Source of the DNA: Moraxellaceae bacterium UBA2031
Lineage (GTDB): Bacteria > Pseudomonadota > Gammaproteobacteria > Pseudomonadales > Moraxellaceae
Assembly: GCA_002333145.1 (NCBI GenBank)
Contig: DDBN01000081.1
Span: 23,158-87,157 of the forward strand
Direction: 5' to 3'
DNA: 64,000 nucleotides
The position numbers and the translations under genes are program-made. Of this stretch, positions 1-9,834 are shown one piece after another; within the stretch, counting starts at the first letter, position 1; every line of letters begins with the position of its first letter. The notes below the pieces were generated by a model. That model searched no databases. It was not told the DNA's origin and saw only the letters and a program-made list of their open reading frames with translations.

Positions 1-597
1 ATGTATGAAGGCGAAGACTATGATCTCGCCGGCTTTGCCGTCGGTGTTGTCGAAAAAGCCGACATCATTAATGGCAGCAAAGTGAAAGCTGGCGATGTAC
101 TGATCGGCATCGCTTCTAGTGGCGTGCACTCCAATGGCTACTCGCTCGTACGCAAGATTCTGGAAGTTAGCAAGGCCGACCTCCAGAGCACCGTTGGCGG
201 CAAATCCTTGGCCGATCTGCTGATGGCGCCAACACGAATCTACATCAAGCCACTGCTATCCCTGATCAAGTCTATGCCTGTTCATGCATTGGCACATATC
301 ACTGGTGGCGGCCTGCCCGGCAATATGCCGCGCGTGCTACCAGAAGGCTGTGATGCGCGTATAGACGAAAGCTCTTGGACTTGGCCACCCGTATTTCAGT
401 GGCTACAGGAAAGCGGCGGTGTTGAGCGCTTTGAAATGTATCGCACCTTCAACTGCGGTGTTGGCATGGTCATCGTGACTCCAGCCGACAGCGCCGATGA
501 TGCCATCGCTCATCTCAATGCTAATGGTGAGTCTGCTTGGCGCATCGGAGAGATCGTCCCGTCCACTCATACCGAGCCTACGGTCGTCTTCGCCTGA
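1..597 (+). CDS. purM: Phosphoribosylformylglycinamidine cyclo-ligase, C-terminal part (5' end outside window)
   Basis: AIR synthetase closes the imidazole ring of FGAM to AIR in cytoplasmic purine synthesis. Only the last 198 residues are in the window. They begin with the PurM segment [13 protein letters not shown] and continue through [12 protein letters not shown] and the glycine-rich [12 protein letters not shown] loop of the ATP-binding half. The family is about 345 residues, so roughly 150 are missing upstream, and the ATG at base 1 is almost certainly an internal Met. The stop TGA overlaps the ATG of purN by one base, which implies translational coupling. Confidence 0.95.
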   Translation: MYEGEDYDLAGFAVGVVEKADIINGSKVKAGDVLIGIASSGVHSNGYSLVRKILEVSKADLQSTVGGKSLADLLMAPTRIYIKPLLSLIKSMPVHALAHITGGGLPGNMPRVLPEGCDARIDESSWTWPPVFQWLQESGGVERFEMYRTFNCGVGMVIVTPADSADDAIAHLNANGESAWRIGEIVPSTHTEPTVVFA

Positions 598-1241
598 TGC
601 TAAACATTGTCGTGCTGATTTCGGGCTCAGGCTCAAATCTGCAGGCTATTATTGACGCCATCACGACGGGTAGGCTCAAGGCTCGTATCACGGGCGTACT
701 GTCCAATAAGACAGATGCCTACGGGCTAGTACGTGCACAGCAGGCGGGTATTGTGACCGCCACGCTGTCACATACAACTTATGCTACTCGTGACGACTTT
801 GATAAAGCCATGATGACGCAAATTGATGCCTGGGCACCTGATGTAGTGGTGCTGGCTGGCTTTATGCGCATCCTGACACCTGCATTCGCAGAGCATTACG
901 AAGGGCGCCTGCTTAACATTCACCCTTCTCTGCTTCCTCGTCATAAAGGCATGCATACTCATCGTAGAGCCTTGGAAGAAGGCGACACGGAGCATGGGTG
1001 TTCAGTGCATTTTGTGAATGCCGAACTGGATGGCGGTCCTGTCATTGCACAAGCGGTGATACCCGTTCTTGCTGACGATAATGAAACACTGCTTACCGAG
1101 CGCGTACACAGGAACGAACACCGAATATATCCTAAAGTGCTAATCTGGATTGCAGAGGGGCGCCTGGTGTATCGCGATGGTTGCACTTGGCTGGATGATA
1201 AACCGCTGGAAGCCCCTGTTCGGATTCACTCCGTCGACTGA
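597..1241 (+). CDS. purN: Phosphoribosylglycinamide formyltransferase 1
   Basis: Transfers a formyl group from 10-formyltetrahydrofolate to GAR in purine synthesis. The 214-residue protein has the expected length, the N-terminal nucleotide loop ISGSGSNLQA, the catalytic Asn/His motif NIHPSLLP and the catalytic Asp in ELDGGPV. The ATG is taken from the TGATG overlap with the purM stop; an in-frame extension upstream exists but would overlap purM heavily. A second, folate-independent enzyme for the same step (purT) is encoded further along at 36.6-37.8 kb. Confidence 0.96.
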   Translation: MLNIVVLISGSGSNLQAIIDAITTGRLKARITGVLSNKTDAYGLVRAQQAGIVTATLSHTTYATRDDFDKAMMTQIDAWAPDVVVLAGFMRILTPAFAEHYEGRLLNIHPSLLPRHKGMHTHRRALEEGDTEHGCSVHFVNAELDGGPVIAQAVIPVLADDNETLLTERVHRNEHRIYPKVLIWIAEGRLVYRDGCTWLDDKPLEAPVRIHSVD

Positions 1242-1250
1242 GGATCTTAT

Positions 1251-1970
1251 ATGCGCTCGTTATTGATCGCCGCACTGTTGATTGCCAGCCCGATACTCCA
1301 GGCGCTGGAGTTGACGCCCTACACTGCCAGCTACCACTTCAACCTGGACAACAAGCTCTCGGGAACGGCTACCCGCATTCTGGAGAACACTGGTAACAAT
1401 AACTGGCGTTACACTTTCACTGCCACAACAGCGATAGCTTCAGCCACCGAGACCAGCAACTTCAGATTTGATGGAAAAAAAGTGAGTCCAGTGAGCTACA
1501 AGCGTAAGCACAAGGTATTGTTCATCAGCAAGAATACTGAGGTCAGCTTTGACTGGAAAAATAAGAAAGCAACAACGCGTCGGGATGATAAGCAAGGCTT
1601 TTACGCGTTAAAGAATGGGGCAGTAGACCCGCTCAACTTTGAAGTACAAATGCGCCGAGACATCATCGATGCTGGCAACGTCGCAAAAGCCTACCTTATT
1701 GCCGACCCCAAACGCATGAATGAACAGAAGTTTGTGATTGATGGCGATGAAGTCATTGATACACCATACGGAAAAATCAGCACCATTCGCGTCAAACGCA
1801 TACATGAAGATCCCGAACGGCACACTACCTTCTGGCTCGCACGCGACTTGGGCTATATTCCCGCAAAAGTCATTCAAGACGACGATGGTGCTATTTATAC
1901 CCTGCAGCTAAACAGCCTCACCGGAGCATTAGCCAAAGCAGAATTGCCGCCAGCCCCTGCCACTCTCTGA
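1251..1970 (+). CDS. DUF3108 family secreted protein
   Basis: A 239-residue protein with a clear signal peptide (MRSLLIAALLIASPILQALE) and an all-beta pattern starting LTPYTASYHF, typical of DUF3108 envelope proteins, whose role is not established. It starts 9 bp after purN on the same strand and probably shares its transcript; the same purM-purN-DUF3108 order is, as I recall, found in Pseudomonas. It is convergent with dcd and shares the hairpin downstream. Probably periplasmic; its function cannot be read from the sequence. Confidence 0.8.
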   Translation: MRSLLIAALLIASPILQALELTPYTASYHFNLDNKLSGTATRILENTGNNNWRYTFTATTAIASATETSNFRFDGKKVSPVSYKRKHKVLFISKNTEVSFDWKNKKATTRRDDKQGFYALKNGAVDPLNFEVQMRRDIIDAGNVAKAYLIADPKRMNEQKFVIDGDEVIDTPYGKISTIRVKRIHEDPERHTTFWLARDLGYIPAKVIQDDDGAIYTLQLNSLTGALAKAELPPAPATL

Positions 1971-2000
1971 GATATCGCTCTGGATAATTTGACAGAAAAA

Positions 2001-2037
2001 AGCCGCTGCGGGTGATTGTTTGTCATCTGCAGCGGCT
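2001..2037 (-). terminator. Rho-independent terminator of dcd
   Basis: Perfect 9-bp inverted repeat (AGCCGCTGC / GCAGCGGCT) with a 19-nt loop. Read on the minus strand it is followed by TTTTTCTGTC, so it terminates dcd. It lies between convergent genes and may also slow readthrough from the purN side. Confidence 0.8.
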
Positions 2038-2079
2038 AGGTAAGACTGCCTTAATAACTCTCGACAGACTCAAACACCA

Positions 2080-2646
2080 TCAAGTCCGTGGCAAGGTCAC
2101 ACCTGTCTGTCCCTGATACTTGCCACCACGGTCTTTGTAAGACGTCTCACAGACTTCATCGCCCTCAAAGAACAACATCTGCGCAACACCCTCATTGGCA
2201 TAAATCTTCGCCGGAAGGTTGGTGGTGTTAGAGAACTCCAGCGTTACATGACCTTCCCACTCTGGCTCCAGCGGTGTCACGTTCACGATAATGCCGCAAC
2301 GGGCATAAGTGGACTTCCCCAGACAAATCGTCAGAACACTGCGTGGAATACGGAAGTACTCAACCGTACGCGCCAGCGCAAAAGAGTTGGGCGGAATGAT
2401 ACAGACGTCAGACTGGATATCGACAAAGCTCTTCTCGTCAAATGCCTTGGGGTCTACCGTCGCCGAATAAACGTTGGTAAAAACCTTAAACTCGTTAGAG
2501 CAGCGCACGTCATAGCCGTAGCTGGACACTCCGTAGGAGATGATCTTTTGACCATTAGCCTGACGCACCTGACCGGGCTCAAACGGTTCAATCATGCCGT
2601 GCTGCTCCGCCATACGGCGTATCCACTTGTCTGCCTTAATACTCAT
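2080..2646 (-). CDS. dcd: dCTP deaminase
   Basis: Deaminates dCTP to dUTP, feeding dTTP synthesis. The 188-residue length matches the trimeric Dcd family. Recognisable segments are [13 protein letters not shown] near the N-terminus, the active-site region [20 protein letters not shown] with its catalytic Glu, and the C-terminal [11 protein letters not shown] that closes over the nucleotide. The start is [13 protein letters not shown]. It lies downstream of mrp on the same strand with a 78-bp gap. Confidence 0.96.
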   Translation of the reverse strand: MSIKADKWIRRMAEQHGMIEPFEPGQVRQANGQKIISYGVSSYGYDVRCSNEFKVFTNVYSATVDPKAFDEKSFVDIQSDVCIIPPNSFALARTVEYFRIPRSVLTICLGKSTYARCGIIVNVTPLEPEWEGHVTLEFSNTTNLPAKIYANEGVAQMLFFEGDEVCETSYKDRGGKYQGQTGVTLPRT

Positions 2647-2724
2647 CCGGGTTTCCCTGACGTTGATGGAAGGAAATAGGGGGCGGCAATCATACCACCG
2701 GAGCCTTGTAATCGCGCCAGAGGC

Positions 2725-3810
2725 TTATTCAAAGACTATGTTGATGCGCTTAGGGTCGCTGTGGGCGGCTTTTGCTACTGCCGCCCCAACTTTGCGGGCA
2801 ATAGCACGGTAACGAGACGCCAGATCAGCTTCCGGCTCTGCCACAACCGTTGGGCAACCATCATCGGCTTGCTCACGGATACGTGCGTCCAGGGGTAGCT
2901 GCCCCAGTAATTCAGTTTGGTAATCCCGGGCAATGCGCTCCCCGCCCCCGCTACCGAAGATAGGGTCGGCATGCCCACAGTTTGTGCAAATATGCAGTGA
3001 CATATTTTCCACTACGCCCAGCACAGGAATCTCAACCTTGCGGAACATCTCGATGCCCTTCTTGGCATCCAGCAAGGCGATATCCTGCGGTGTAGTAACA
3101 ATCACGGAACCGGCTACCGGCACCTTCTGCGCCAGTGTTAGGGCAATATCTCCCGTACCCGGCGGCATATCGATAATCAGGAAATCAAGATCACTCCAGA
3201 GTGTCTGCTGTAGCATCTGCAACAAGGCACCTGTCGCCTTTGGCCCGCGCCACACCACTGGCGAACTATCGCCTTCCAGTAGAAAGCCAATAGACATGGC
3301 TTCTATGCCATGTGCCTGAATGGGGATAAACCAAGCATTATCCTTCACTTCCGGCCGTGTCCCAGCCGGGATCCCCAGCATCATCGGCTGACTGGGGCCA
3401 TAAATATCCGCGTCCAGCATGCCAACACGTGCACCTTGTGCCGCCAATGCCAAAGCCAGATTTACAGCCGTTGTCGACTTGCCCACCCCACCCTTGCCTG
3501 AGGACACAGCAATCACGTTCTTCACCCGATCCAGCGCCGGGACGGTTCCTTGTGGCTTGACTCGCGGAATAGCAGGATTCTCGCGCAAACCCAGTTGCTC
3601 TACTCCTAGCGGCGCTAACGCCTCTAGCAATAATGGGCGCAGTTCCTCACTCGCACCGGCATATGTCGGCACTAGATCTACCAGTACCGTATCGCCATCC
3701 AGCACAACATTTTCCAGCCAACCCAGTTCTGCCAACGACTGATTTAGCAGAGGGTCCTTCACTGGATTAAGAGAAGCTTTTACAGCAGCAAGATCGGTCA
3801 CGGCATACAC
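2725..3810 (-). CDS. apbC: Iron-sulfur cluster carrier ATPase, Mrp/ApbC family
   Basis: Cytoplasmic P-loop NTPase that holds and transfers Fe-S clusters. It has an N-terminal MIP18-like domain (first ~90 residues), the deviant Walker A SSGKGGVGKSTTAVNL, the switch region IIDMPPGTGD, and the C-terminal CxxC (CTNCGH) that binds a bridging cluster. No ATG opens the frame: the longest reading starts at a TTG at 3828, while GTG codons at 3810 and 3801 agree better with family length. I give 3810 with low certainty. It sits between dcd and the divergent metG, an order I recall from Pseudomonas. Confidence 0.93.
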   Translation of the reverse strand: MYAVTDLAAVKASLNPVKDPLLNQSLAELGWLENVVLDGDTVLVDLVPTYAGASEELRPLLLEALAPLGVEQLGLRENPAIPRVKPQGTVPALDRVKNVIAVSSGKGGVGKSTTAVNLALALAAQGARVGMLDADIYGPSQPMMLGIPAGTRPEVKDNAWFIPIQAHGIEAMSIGFLLEGDSSPVVWRGPKATGALLQMLQQTLWSDLDFLIIDMPPGTGDIALTLAQKVPVAGSVIVTTPQDIALLDAKKGIEMFRKVEIPVLGVVENMSLHICTNCGHADPIFGSGGGERIARDYQTELLGQLPLDARIREQADDGCPTVVAEPEADLASRYRAIARKVGAAVAKAAHSDPKRINIVFE

Positions 3811-3924
3811 CTGGAAACAGGAAAGCAATCAGGGCGTCTATGCTAGCCCGGCACCCGTGGCAGGGCCAGCCAATATAGCCGTATAAAGGCATGCAGTTAT
3901 TCCGGTTTTTACCCTGTTTTCCGG

Positions 3925-3930
3925 TATGAT
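3925..3930 (+). promoter_or_regulatory. Candidate -10 element for metG
   Basis: TATGAT, five of six matches to TATAAT, 33 bp before the metG ATG in the gap between divergent mrp and metG. No convincing -35 hexamer lies 16-18 bp upstream, so this is only a candidate. Confidence 0.3.
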
Positions 3931-3963
3931 TACCCACTTTCCCGCTACGACATTGCCTGAGTC

Positions 3964-6030
3964 ATGAGCCAAAAAACTACCCAGCGGCGCCTTCTCGTCA
4001 CCAGCGCACTGCCCTATGCCAATGGCCCCATACATTTGGGCCATCTTGTCGAATACATCCAGACCGACATCTGGGTTCGCTTTCAGCGTTCCCGTGGCCA
4101 TGAAGTCCATTACGTTTGCGCCGATGATGCCCATGGCACTGCCATCATGCTCAAGGCCGAGCAGAACGGCGTCACCCCGGAGCAGCAAATCGCCGCCGTG
4201 AAGGCTGAACATGAGCTGGACTTCGCTGACTTCCTTATCCGCTTCGATAATTATCACTCGACGCATACGGAAGAGAATCGTGAGTTTTCCTCGTTTATTT
4301 ATTTAAAGAATCGAGATGCCGGTCATATTGCGACCCGCCCGATACGCCAGTTGTTTGATCCAGAAAAGCAGATGTTTTTGGCCGACCGCTTCATCAAGGG
4401 TGAATGCCCAAAGTGCAGCGCCAAAGATCAGTATGGTGATTCCTGCGAAGTCTGCGGAGCCACCTATGCACCGACAGAGCTCAAGAACCCCTACTCCACG
4501 ATCTCTGGCGCCACGCCCGTCGAAAAAGAATCGATTCATTACTTCTTCAAGCTGCCAGATTTTGTCGACTTCCTGCAAGACCGCGAACGCTCAGGCCGTC
4601 TGCAACCAGAAGTTGCCAATAAACTGGATGAATGGTTTGAGGCCGGTCTTAATGATTGGGACATCTCTCGCGATGCTCCTTACTTCGGCTTCGAGATTCC
4701 GGATGCACCTGGCAAGTACTTCTATGTTTGGCTTGATGCCCCCATTGGTTACATGGCCAGCTTTAAGAATCTTTGCAGTAAAAATCCGACGCTGAACTTT
4801 GATGAGTTCTGGAAAGAAGGCGGCAATACCGAGCTGTATCATTTCATTGGCAAAGACATCGTCTATTTCCATGCACTGTTCTGGCCCGCCATGCTTGAAG
4901 GTGCCGGCTTCCGCAAGCCCAGTGCTATTTTTGCACATGGCTTTTTGACCGTGAACGGCCAGAAAATGTCTAAATCGCGTGGAACGTTTATCAAGGCGCG
5001 TACCTACCTGGACAACCTGAACCCAGAGTATCTGCGCTACTACTTTGCCGCAAAGCTATCTGGCTCAGTCGAAGATATTGATCTCAACCTTGAAGACTTC
5101 AGCCTTCGCGTAAATTCAGACTTGGTTGGCAAGGTGGTGAATATTGCCAGCCGCTGCGCTGGCTTCATCAACAAGAAATTTGATGGACGCCTTACTGCTG
5201 AGTGTGCCGAACCGACTCTGCTCAGCGAGTTTATTGATGCCGGTGACAGCATTGCCCATCACTACGAAAACCGTGATTTTAGCCGTGCTGTACGTGAAAT
5301 CATGGCGCTGGCTGATCGTGCCAATCAGTATATCGATGAGAAAAAACCTTGGGCCTTGGCCAAAGTAGAAGGCAAAGACACTGAAGTACAAGAAGTATGC
5401 TCGGTCGGCCTTAATCTGTTCCGTCAGTTAATGGTTTATCTCTCACCGATCCTGCCTGCTACCAGCACTGCCAGCGCACAGTTTCTCAATATCAGTGGCT
5501 TTGATTGGGATTCTCGCGAGCAGTTATTGCTGGATCACACCATTAATGCGTTTCAGCCACTAATGACACGTGTAGAGAAAGAGAAAGTAGACGCCATGGT
5601 CGATGAATCGAAAGATAACCTGCTGGCTGCTCCGGCGCCTGCGCCGGTAGCCGCAGCCAAACCACCCAAGGCTATCGAAGCTACCACCGACCAAGCTGCA
5701 GAAATCAACATCGATGATTTCATGAAGATAGATTTGCGCGTAGCACGTATCGTGAATGCCCAGCATGTTGAAGGTGCCGACAAACTACTGCAACTGACTC
5801 TGGATATTGGCGAAGAAAATACCCGGAACGTATTTGCTGGCATCAAGAGTGCTTACCCAGAACCGGATAAGCTAATTGGCCGTCTGACCGTAATGGTGGC
5901 TAACCTTGCTCCACGTAAAATGAAGTTCGGCATGTCCGAAGGTATGGTATTGGGAGCTGGCCCAGGTGGTGCGGATATTTATATTCTATCCCCGGATGAA
6001 GGCGCCATTGCTGGCATGAAGGTGAAGTAA
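3964..6030 (+). CDS. metG: Methionyl-tRNA synthetase
   Basis: Charges tRNA-Met. The 688-residue protein carries the class I signature HLGH (residues 24-27) in [12 protein letters not shown] and KMSKS (334-338). The zinc knuckle has four cysteines (148, 151, 161, 164), and a C-terminal tRNA-binding/dimerisation domain starts near residue 585 ([14 protein letters not shown]). An Ala/Pro-rich linker (about 550-575) separates the core from that domain. It is convergent with the DksA-like gene and shares a strong bidirectional terminator with it. Confidence 0.98.
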   Translation: MSQKTTQRRLLVTSALPYANGPIHLGHLVEYIQTDIWVRFQRSRGHEVHYVCADDAHGTAIMLKAEQNGVTPEQQIAAVKAEHELDFADFLIRFDNYHSTHTEENREFSSFIYLKNRDAGHIATRPIRQLFDPEKQMFLADRFIKGECPKCSAKDQYGDSCEVCGATYAPTELKNPYSTISGATPVEKESIHYFFKLPDFVDFLQDRERSGRLQPEVANKLDEWFEAGLNDWDISRDAPYFGFEIPDAPGKYFYVWLDAPIGYMASFKNLCSKNPTLNFDEFWKEGGNTELYHFIGKDIVYFHALFWPAMLEGAGFRKPSAIFAHGFLTVNGQKMSKSRGTFIKARTYLDNLNPEYLRYYFAAKLSGSVEDIDLNLEDFSLRVNSDLVGKVVNIASRCAGFINKKFDGRLTAECAEPTLLSEFIDAGDSIAHHYENRDFSRAVREIMALADRANQYIDEKKPWALAKVEGKDTEVQEVCSVGLNLFRQLMVYLSPILPATSTASAQFLNISGFDWDSREQLLLDHTINAFQPLMTRVEKEKVDAMVDESKDNLLAAPAPAPVAAAKPPKAIEATTDQAAEINIDDFMKIDLRVARIVNAQHVEGADKLLQLTLDIGEENTRNVFAGIKSAYPEPDKLIGRLTVMVANLAPRKMKFGMSEGMVLGAGPGGADIYILSPDEGAIAGMKVK

Positions 6031-6047
6031 GGCACCTCAACACAGAT

Positions 6048-6079
6048 AAAGAAATGGCGCCTTAGGGCGCCATTTCTTT
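6048..6079 (+). terminator. Bidirectional terminator between metG and the DksA-like gene
   Basis: Perfect 14-bp stem (AAAGAAATGGCGCC / GGCGCCATTTCTTT) with the 4-nt loop TTAG. The A/T ends supply a T-rich tail in either direction, so it serves both convergent genes. Confidence 0.85.
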
Positions 6080-6093
6080 ATGGGAAATTAGTA

Positions 6094-6417
6094 TTACAAC
6101 CCGACACAAGCTCTGCACATATCAGCTTGTGGCAAAGCGGCCAAACGTTCAGCAATGATATCTGTACCACACTTCACACAGCGCCCGTATACCCCTCGAT
6201 CCATACGCTCAAGCGCGGCATCTACTCTTACCAACTCAACCTGCGCTTCTGCTAACAGACCCGCCAGCACATCATCATTTTCGCGTTGTGTCACTTGTTC
6301 TGAAAAGTCAGCCTCTACCGGTGCATTTTTATGCTCCAGATCCTGACGGATGCCAGTAATACGACGTTCGTACTCGTCCTTTAGTTGCAACAGCGTTGCG
6401 CGAGCTTCAGCGTTCAT
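6094..6417 (-). CDS. TraR/DksA-family C4 zinc-finger protein
   Basis: A 107-residue protein with a helical N-terminal half (charged coiled-coil, about residues 1-75) followed by a C4 zinc finger: GVYGRCVKC and, 17 residues on, CRAC near the C-terminus. DksA relatives insert the coiled coil into the RNA polymerase secondary channel. This one is shorter than DksA (about 150), and acidic residues occur around the expected tip (EADFSEQVTQRENDDV). Its SD, GGAGG, is strong, 4 nt from the ATG. It could be a DksA paralogue that modulates transcription; the target is unknown. Confidence 0.85.
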   Translation of the reverse strand: MNAEARATLLQLKDEYERRITGIRQDLEHKNAPVEADFSEQVTQRENDDVLAGLLAEAQVELVRVDAALERMDRGVYGRCVKCGTDIIAERLAALPQADMCRACVGL

Positions 6418-6552
6418 AACACCTCCATCAATATTAATTTTAAGTATGGCCTAGGCATAGCACTCCCACAATGACCCATGTCAGTTGAACAGTGAAGGAG
6501 CCAATCCTGATATCAAGTACATTATTAAGAGGTATAAAATCACTCGCAAGAT

Positions 6553-6584
6553 GTAAAAAAGGCGCCCGAAGGCGCCTTTTTTAC
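6553..6584 (-). terminator. Terminator of the pntA-pntB operon
   Basis: Perfect stem GTAAAAAAGGCGCC / GGCGCCTTTTTTAC with a CGAA loop, 14 bp after the pntB stop. Symmetric A/T ends would allow termination on either strand. Confidence 0.85.
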
Positions 6585-6597
6585 AGGACAAGCCTAA

Positions 6598-8019
6598 TCA
6601 GTGACCGCCGCCACTCAGACCCTTCAGAATATCTTCGGCTACTTTCTTAGCATCACCAAAAATCATCATGGTTTTATCCATGTAGAAGATGTCGTTGTCG
6701 AGACCGGCATAACCCGGATTCATCGAGCGCTTAATCACCATGATAGTACGGGCACGCTGCGCTTCGAGGATCGGCATGCCATAAATAGGCGAGCTAGGAT
6801 CATTCTTAGCTGCAGGATTGACCACATCGTTAGCACCGATGATGAGAACCACGTCAGTCGCGGCGAAATCAGAGTTGATCTCGTCCATTTCCTTCACGTC
6901 TTCATACGGCACATCGGCTTCGGCCAGTAGTACGTTCATGTGACCAGGCATACGACCTGCCACTGGGTGAATAGCATAACTCACCTTCACGCCCTTCTCT
7001 TTCAGCAGGTCGCCTAGCTCTTTCACAACATTCTGCGCACGAGCTTGGGCCAGTCCGTAACCAGGCACGATAACTACAGAATCTGCATTGCTCATCATGA
7101 ACGCTGCATCTTCTGGTGAGCCGGCCCTGTAGTTCTTTTCTTTCTTCTCGCCATCATCAGCAGCGCCAGCAGCCGCGGCACCAAAGCTGCCGAACAGCAC
7201 ATTGAACAGCGAGCGGTTCATGGCACGACACATGACATAGGAGAGAATGGCACCAGACGATCCCACCAAAGAGCCGGCAATGATCAGCATGGAATTATTC
7301 AACGTGAAGCCAATGCCGGCCGCCGCCCAACCCGAGAAGGAGTTAAGCAAGGACACCACCACAGGCATATCGCCACCACCGATGGGGGCAATCCAGAAAT
7401 AACCCAACACCAATGCACAAGCTGTCATGGCATAGAAGTGGTTCATGTTTTCTGTGACGAAATAAGCGCCACCAAACCCCAATACACCCAATGCCAGAAT
7501 GACCTGCATCGGCTTGATCCAGCCACCCTTCAGTGATTTAGCCCACTTCTTCGCCGCCAACTTGCCATAAGCAAACACGGAGGCCGTAAAAGTAATGGCA
7601 CCCACAAAGCAGCCCACAAAGAGCTCAAAGCGGTGAATCGCATCATGCGAGGAGGAATGGTTGAGTACAGCAGCAATGGCAATCAGCACGGCAGATAGAC
7701 CCACCAGCGAATGCATCAGTGCGACCGTTTCTGGCATCTGCGTCATCGGCACTGTTTTAGCGCGATAAATACCGATAACTGCACCCAGCACCATGGCACC
7801 GAGGATCAGGCCATAAGCTGGCTTGAGCTCGAAACCGTTACCACCATTGAGGCTAGCAACCAGCACGAAAGTGGCAGCAACTGCCAGCGCCATGCCTATC
7901 ATGCCGTAACGGTTGCCCATAATGGCAGAAGCCGGTGAGGACAGGCCGCGTAGGGCGAGAATGAAAAGGACGGCGCCAATCAGATAGGCCCAGTCCGCGT
8001 ATTGCGCGAGGTTTTCCAT
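6598..8019 (-). CDS. pntB: NAD(P) transhydrogenase beta subunit
   Basis: Membrane subunit of the proton-translocating transhydrogenase, which makes NADPH from NADH at the expense of proton motive force. The 473-residue chain has an N-terminal half of repeated hydrophobic helices and a C-terminal soluble NADP-binding domain (from about residue 290) with VPGYGLAQARAQ and HPVAGRMPGHMNVLL, both family hallmarks. It is the last gene of a three-gene operon, with an AAGGAG SD 7 nt before its ATG and an 11-bp gap from pntA-2. Confidence 0.97.
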   Translation of the reverse strand: MENLAQYADWAYLIGAVLFILALRGLSSPASAIMGNRYGMIGMALAVAATFVLVASLNGGNGFELKPAYGLILGAMVLGAVIGIYRAKTVPMTQMPETVALMHSLVGLSAVLIAIAAVLNHSSSHDAIHRFELFVGCFVGAITFTASVFAYGKLAAKKWAKSLKGGWIKPMQVILALGVLGFGGAYFVTENMNHFYAMTACALVLGYFWIAPIGGGDMPVVVSLLNSFSGWAAAGIGFTLNNSMLIIAGSLVGSSGAILSYVMCRAMNRSLFNVLFGSFGAAAAGAADDGEKKEKNYRAGSPEDAAFMMSNADSVVIVPGYGLAQARAQNVVKELGDLLKEKGVKVSYAIHPVAGRMPGHMNVLLAEADVPYEDVKEMDEINSDFAATDVVLIIGANDVVNPAAKNDPSSPIYGMPILEAQRARTIMVIKRSMNPGYAGLDNDIFYMDKTMMIFGDAKKVAEDILKGLSGGGH

Positions 8020-8030
8020 CTATCGGCTCC

Positions 8031-8381
8031 TTACTTTTTCTTTTTCTTGAACATATCCAACATACGTCCGGTAACCGCAAAGCCACCGAAGATGTTGATA
8101 CATGCAAGAAATACTGCAACAGCACCAAGAATGGTGGTTGCGTTGATTTCGCCATTGAAATACACCGTCTGCAGCATGGCGCCGACGACGATGATACCGG
8201 ACAGTGCATTAGTCACTGCCATCAATGGTGTATGCAGGGCCGGTGTCACGCTCCACACCACGTAATAGCCCACGAAAATCGCGAGCACAAACACGGTGAA
8301 GACACTGGCAAAGGGAATAGTACTGGCGTGGTCAGCGACAGTGACTACCTGCTCGGTAATCTGGATGACAGTTTCGTTCAT
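8031..8381 (-). CDS. pntA2: NAD(P) transhydrogenase alpha subunit, part 2 (membrane)
   Basis: A 116-residue membrane protein equal to the C-terminal transmembrane part of E. coli PntA, encoded here as a separate gene. It contains hydrophobic helices including [20 protein letters not shown] and ends in a run of lysines. It has an AAGGAG SD and lies 12 bp after pntA-1. A split alpha subunit is common in Pseudomonas, Acinetobacter and alphaproteobacteria. Confidence 0.93.
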   Translation of the reverse strand: MNETVIQITEQVVTVADHASTIPFASVFTVFVLAIFVGYYVVWSVTPALHTPLMAVTNALSGIIVVGAMLQTVYFNGEINATTILGAVAVFLACINIFGGFAVTGRMLDMFKKKKK

Positions 8382-8393
8382 CGCTATCGCTCC

Positions 8394-9524
8394 TTAAGGC
8401 TTCTTGTACAGCACTTGGCCGTTGTCGACGATGAGCGTCGGCTTGACCATTTCGTCCTCGCGATTGAGCTTGAGGCTCTGCGATTCCTTATCGTGCTGGG
8501 GCTGGAGGAAATTGAAAATATTACGGGAATAAAGCGCAGATGCTTCCGTTGCCACTGTGGCAGGAATATTGCCGATACCGACAATTCTCACACCATTTTC
8601 AGTGATCACAATTTCATCCAGCTTAGAACCTTCAACGTTACCGCCGGAAGAAACGGCCATATCAACAATGACGGCACCCGCCTTCATCTTGGCGACGGTT
8701 TCTGCCTTGATCAGCACCGGAGCCTTTCGACCCGGAATCTGCGCAGTAGTGATAACGATGTTGGCAGCAGACACCGCCTTGTCGACAATCACAGCCTGAT
8801 CACGCACGTACTCAGCCGATGGTGTCCAGGCATAACCGCCCGTACCCAGCGCCTTGGCTTTTTCTTCATCAGACATAGGCACGTCGAGCCACTTTCCGCC
8901 CAGCGATTCCACCTGTTCTTTGGCCGCCGGACGCATGTCGGAAGCTTCCACCACACCGCCGAGACGCTTGGCGGTAGCAATAGCCTGCAGACCCGCAACA
9001 CCAACGCCGAGAATCACGCAACGAGCAGGCTTGATGGTGCCAGCAGCCGTCATCATCATCGGGAACATGCCAGAGTACTCATTGGCAGCGATCAGCACAG
9101 CTTTATAGCCGGCGAGCGAAGCCTGTGAGGACAGAATATCGGAACTCTGCGCACGAGAGATGCGCGGAATCAGTTCCATTGCCACGCAGGTCAAGCCCTT
9201 TGCCGCATAGGCATCGAGGTGCGTATTAAGGTGTGGGGCAAAAGCGGCGAGCACAATTGCGCCCTGCTTATAGTTCACCACTTCGTCAGCCGTGGGGCCG
9301 GCCACCTTGAACACGACGTCGGCATCTTTCACGGCGTCTGCCGCAGTAGCGGCAATCGTCGCACCGGCTTCTTCATAGGCTTTGTCAGTGCAGCTAGCGC
9401 GGATACCTGCTCCACTCTGCACGACCAGCTTGTAACCTAGCGCAACGAATTTTTTCACCGTTTCCGGTGTCGCGGCAACGCGCGTTTCGCCCGCAAGGAT
9501 TTCGGCTGGAATCCCAATTTGCAT
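8394..9524 (-). CDS. pntA1: NAD(P) transhydrogenase alpha subunit, part 1 (NAD-binding)
   Basis: Soluble NAD(H)-binding dI subunit of about 376 residues, related to alanine dehydrogenase. Visible motifs are MQIGIPAEI at the N-terminus, the Rossmann loop VILGVGVAGLQAIATAKRLG, and the mobile-loop region after it. An in-frame TTG lies two codons upstream, but the ATG at 9524 has a GGTGAGG SD at 7 nt and matches family starts. First gene of the operon; the 310-bp gap upstream carries its promoter. Confidence 0.96.
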   Translation of the reverse strand: MQIGIPAEILAGETRVAATPETVKKFVALGYKLVVQSGAGIRASCTDKAYEEAGATIAATAADAVKDADVVFKVAGPTADEVVNYKQGAIVLAAFAPHLNTHLDAYAAKGLTCVAMELIPRISRAQSSDILSSQASLAGYKAVLIAANEYSGMFPMMMTAAGTIKPARCVILGVGVAGLQAIATAKRLGGVVEASDMRPAAKEQVESLGGKWLDVPMSDEEKAKALGTGGYAWTPSAEYVRDQAVIVDKAVSAANIVITTAQIPGRKAPVLIKAETVAKMKAGAVIVDMAVSSGGNVEGSKLDEIVITENGVRIVGIGNIPATVATEASALYSRNIFNFLQPQHDKESQSLKLNREDEMVKPTLIVDNGQVLYKKP

Positions 9525-9834
9525 GGTCAACCCTCACCTCAGATAGCTTCTGGAAAGTCCGGCCACACATCAGTTCCCTAATGACCGGATAGTATTGTCG
9601 TTTTATCGACACATAACGGCCCGGGATTGTAATGCAGGCTTATCACTAAAAGCGAAACCCCGTGCACCAATTTGTAACCTTTTTTCCTTGATGCTCATCA
9701 TTTGTCAGGTTCAGCCAGCATAACTGTCCGACAATTCCGCATTCAAATCATTAAATCCTATCGAAATGATTGCCTTTGCCCCCCACTAGAGGGCTAAATT
9801 GCATTCTCGCCCTGCCCCCAAATGACGCACAGCC
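9525..9834. other. 310-bp divergent intergenic region (pntA-1 / DMT exporter)
   Basis: Holds the promoters of two divergent genes. The only structure I see is an inverted repeat TGTCG-N6-CGACA at 9596-9611, about 75 bp upstream of the pntA-1 start, which could be an operator. No open frame here looks like a gene, and no clear -35/-10 pair stands out. Confidence 0.4.

Noticed and set aside
8232..9128. 298-codon plus-strand frame opposite pntA-1/pntA-2
   Set aside because: Antisense shadow: His/Arg/Asn-rich, no domain, and entirely inside well-identified genes on the other strand.
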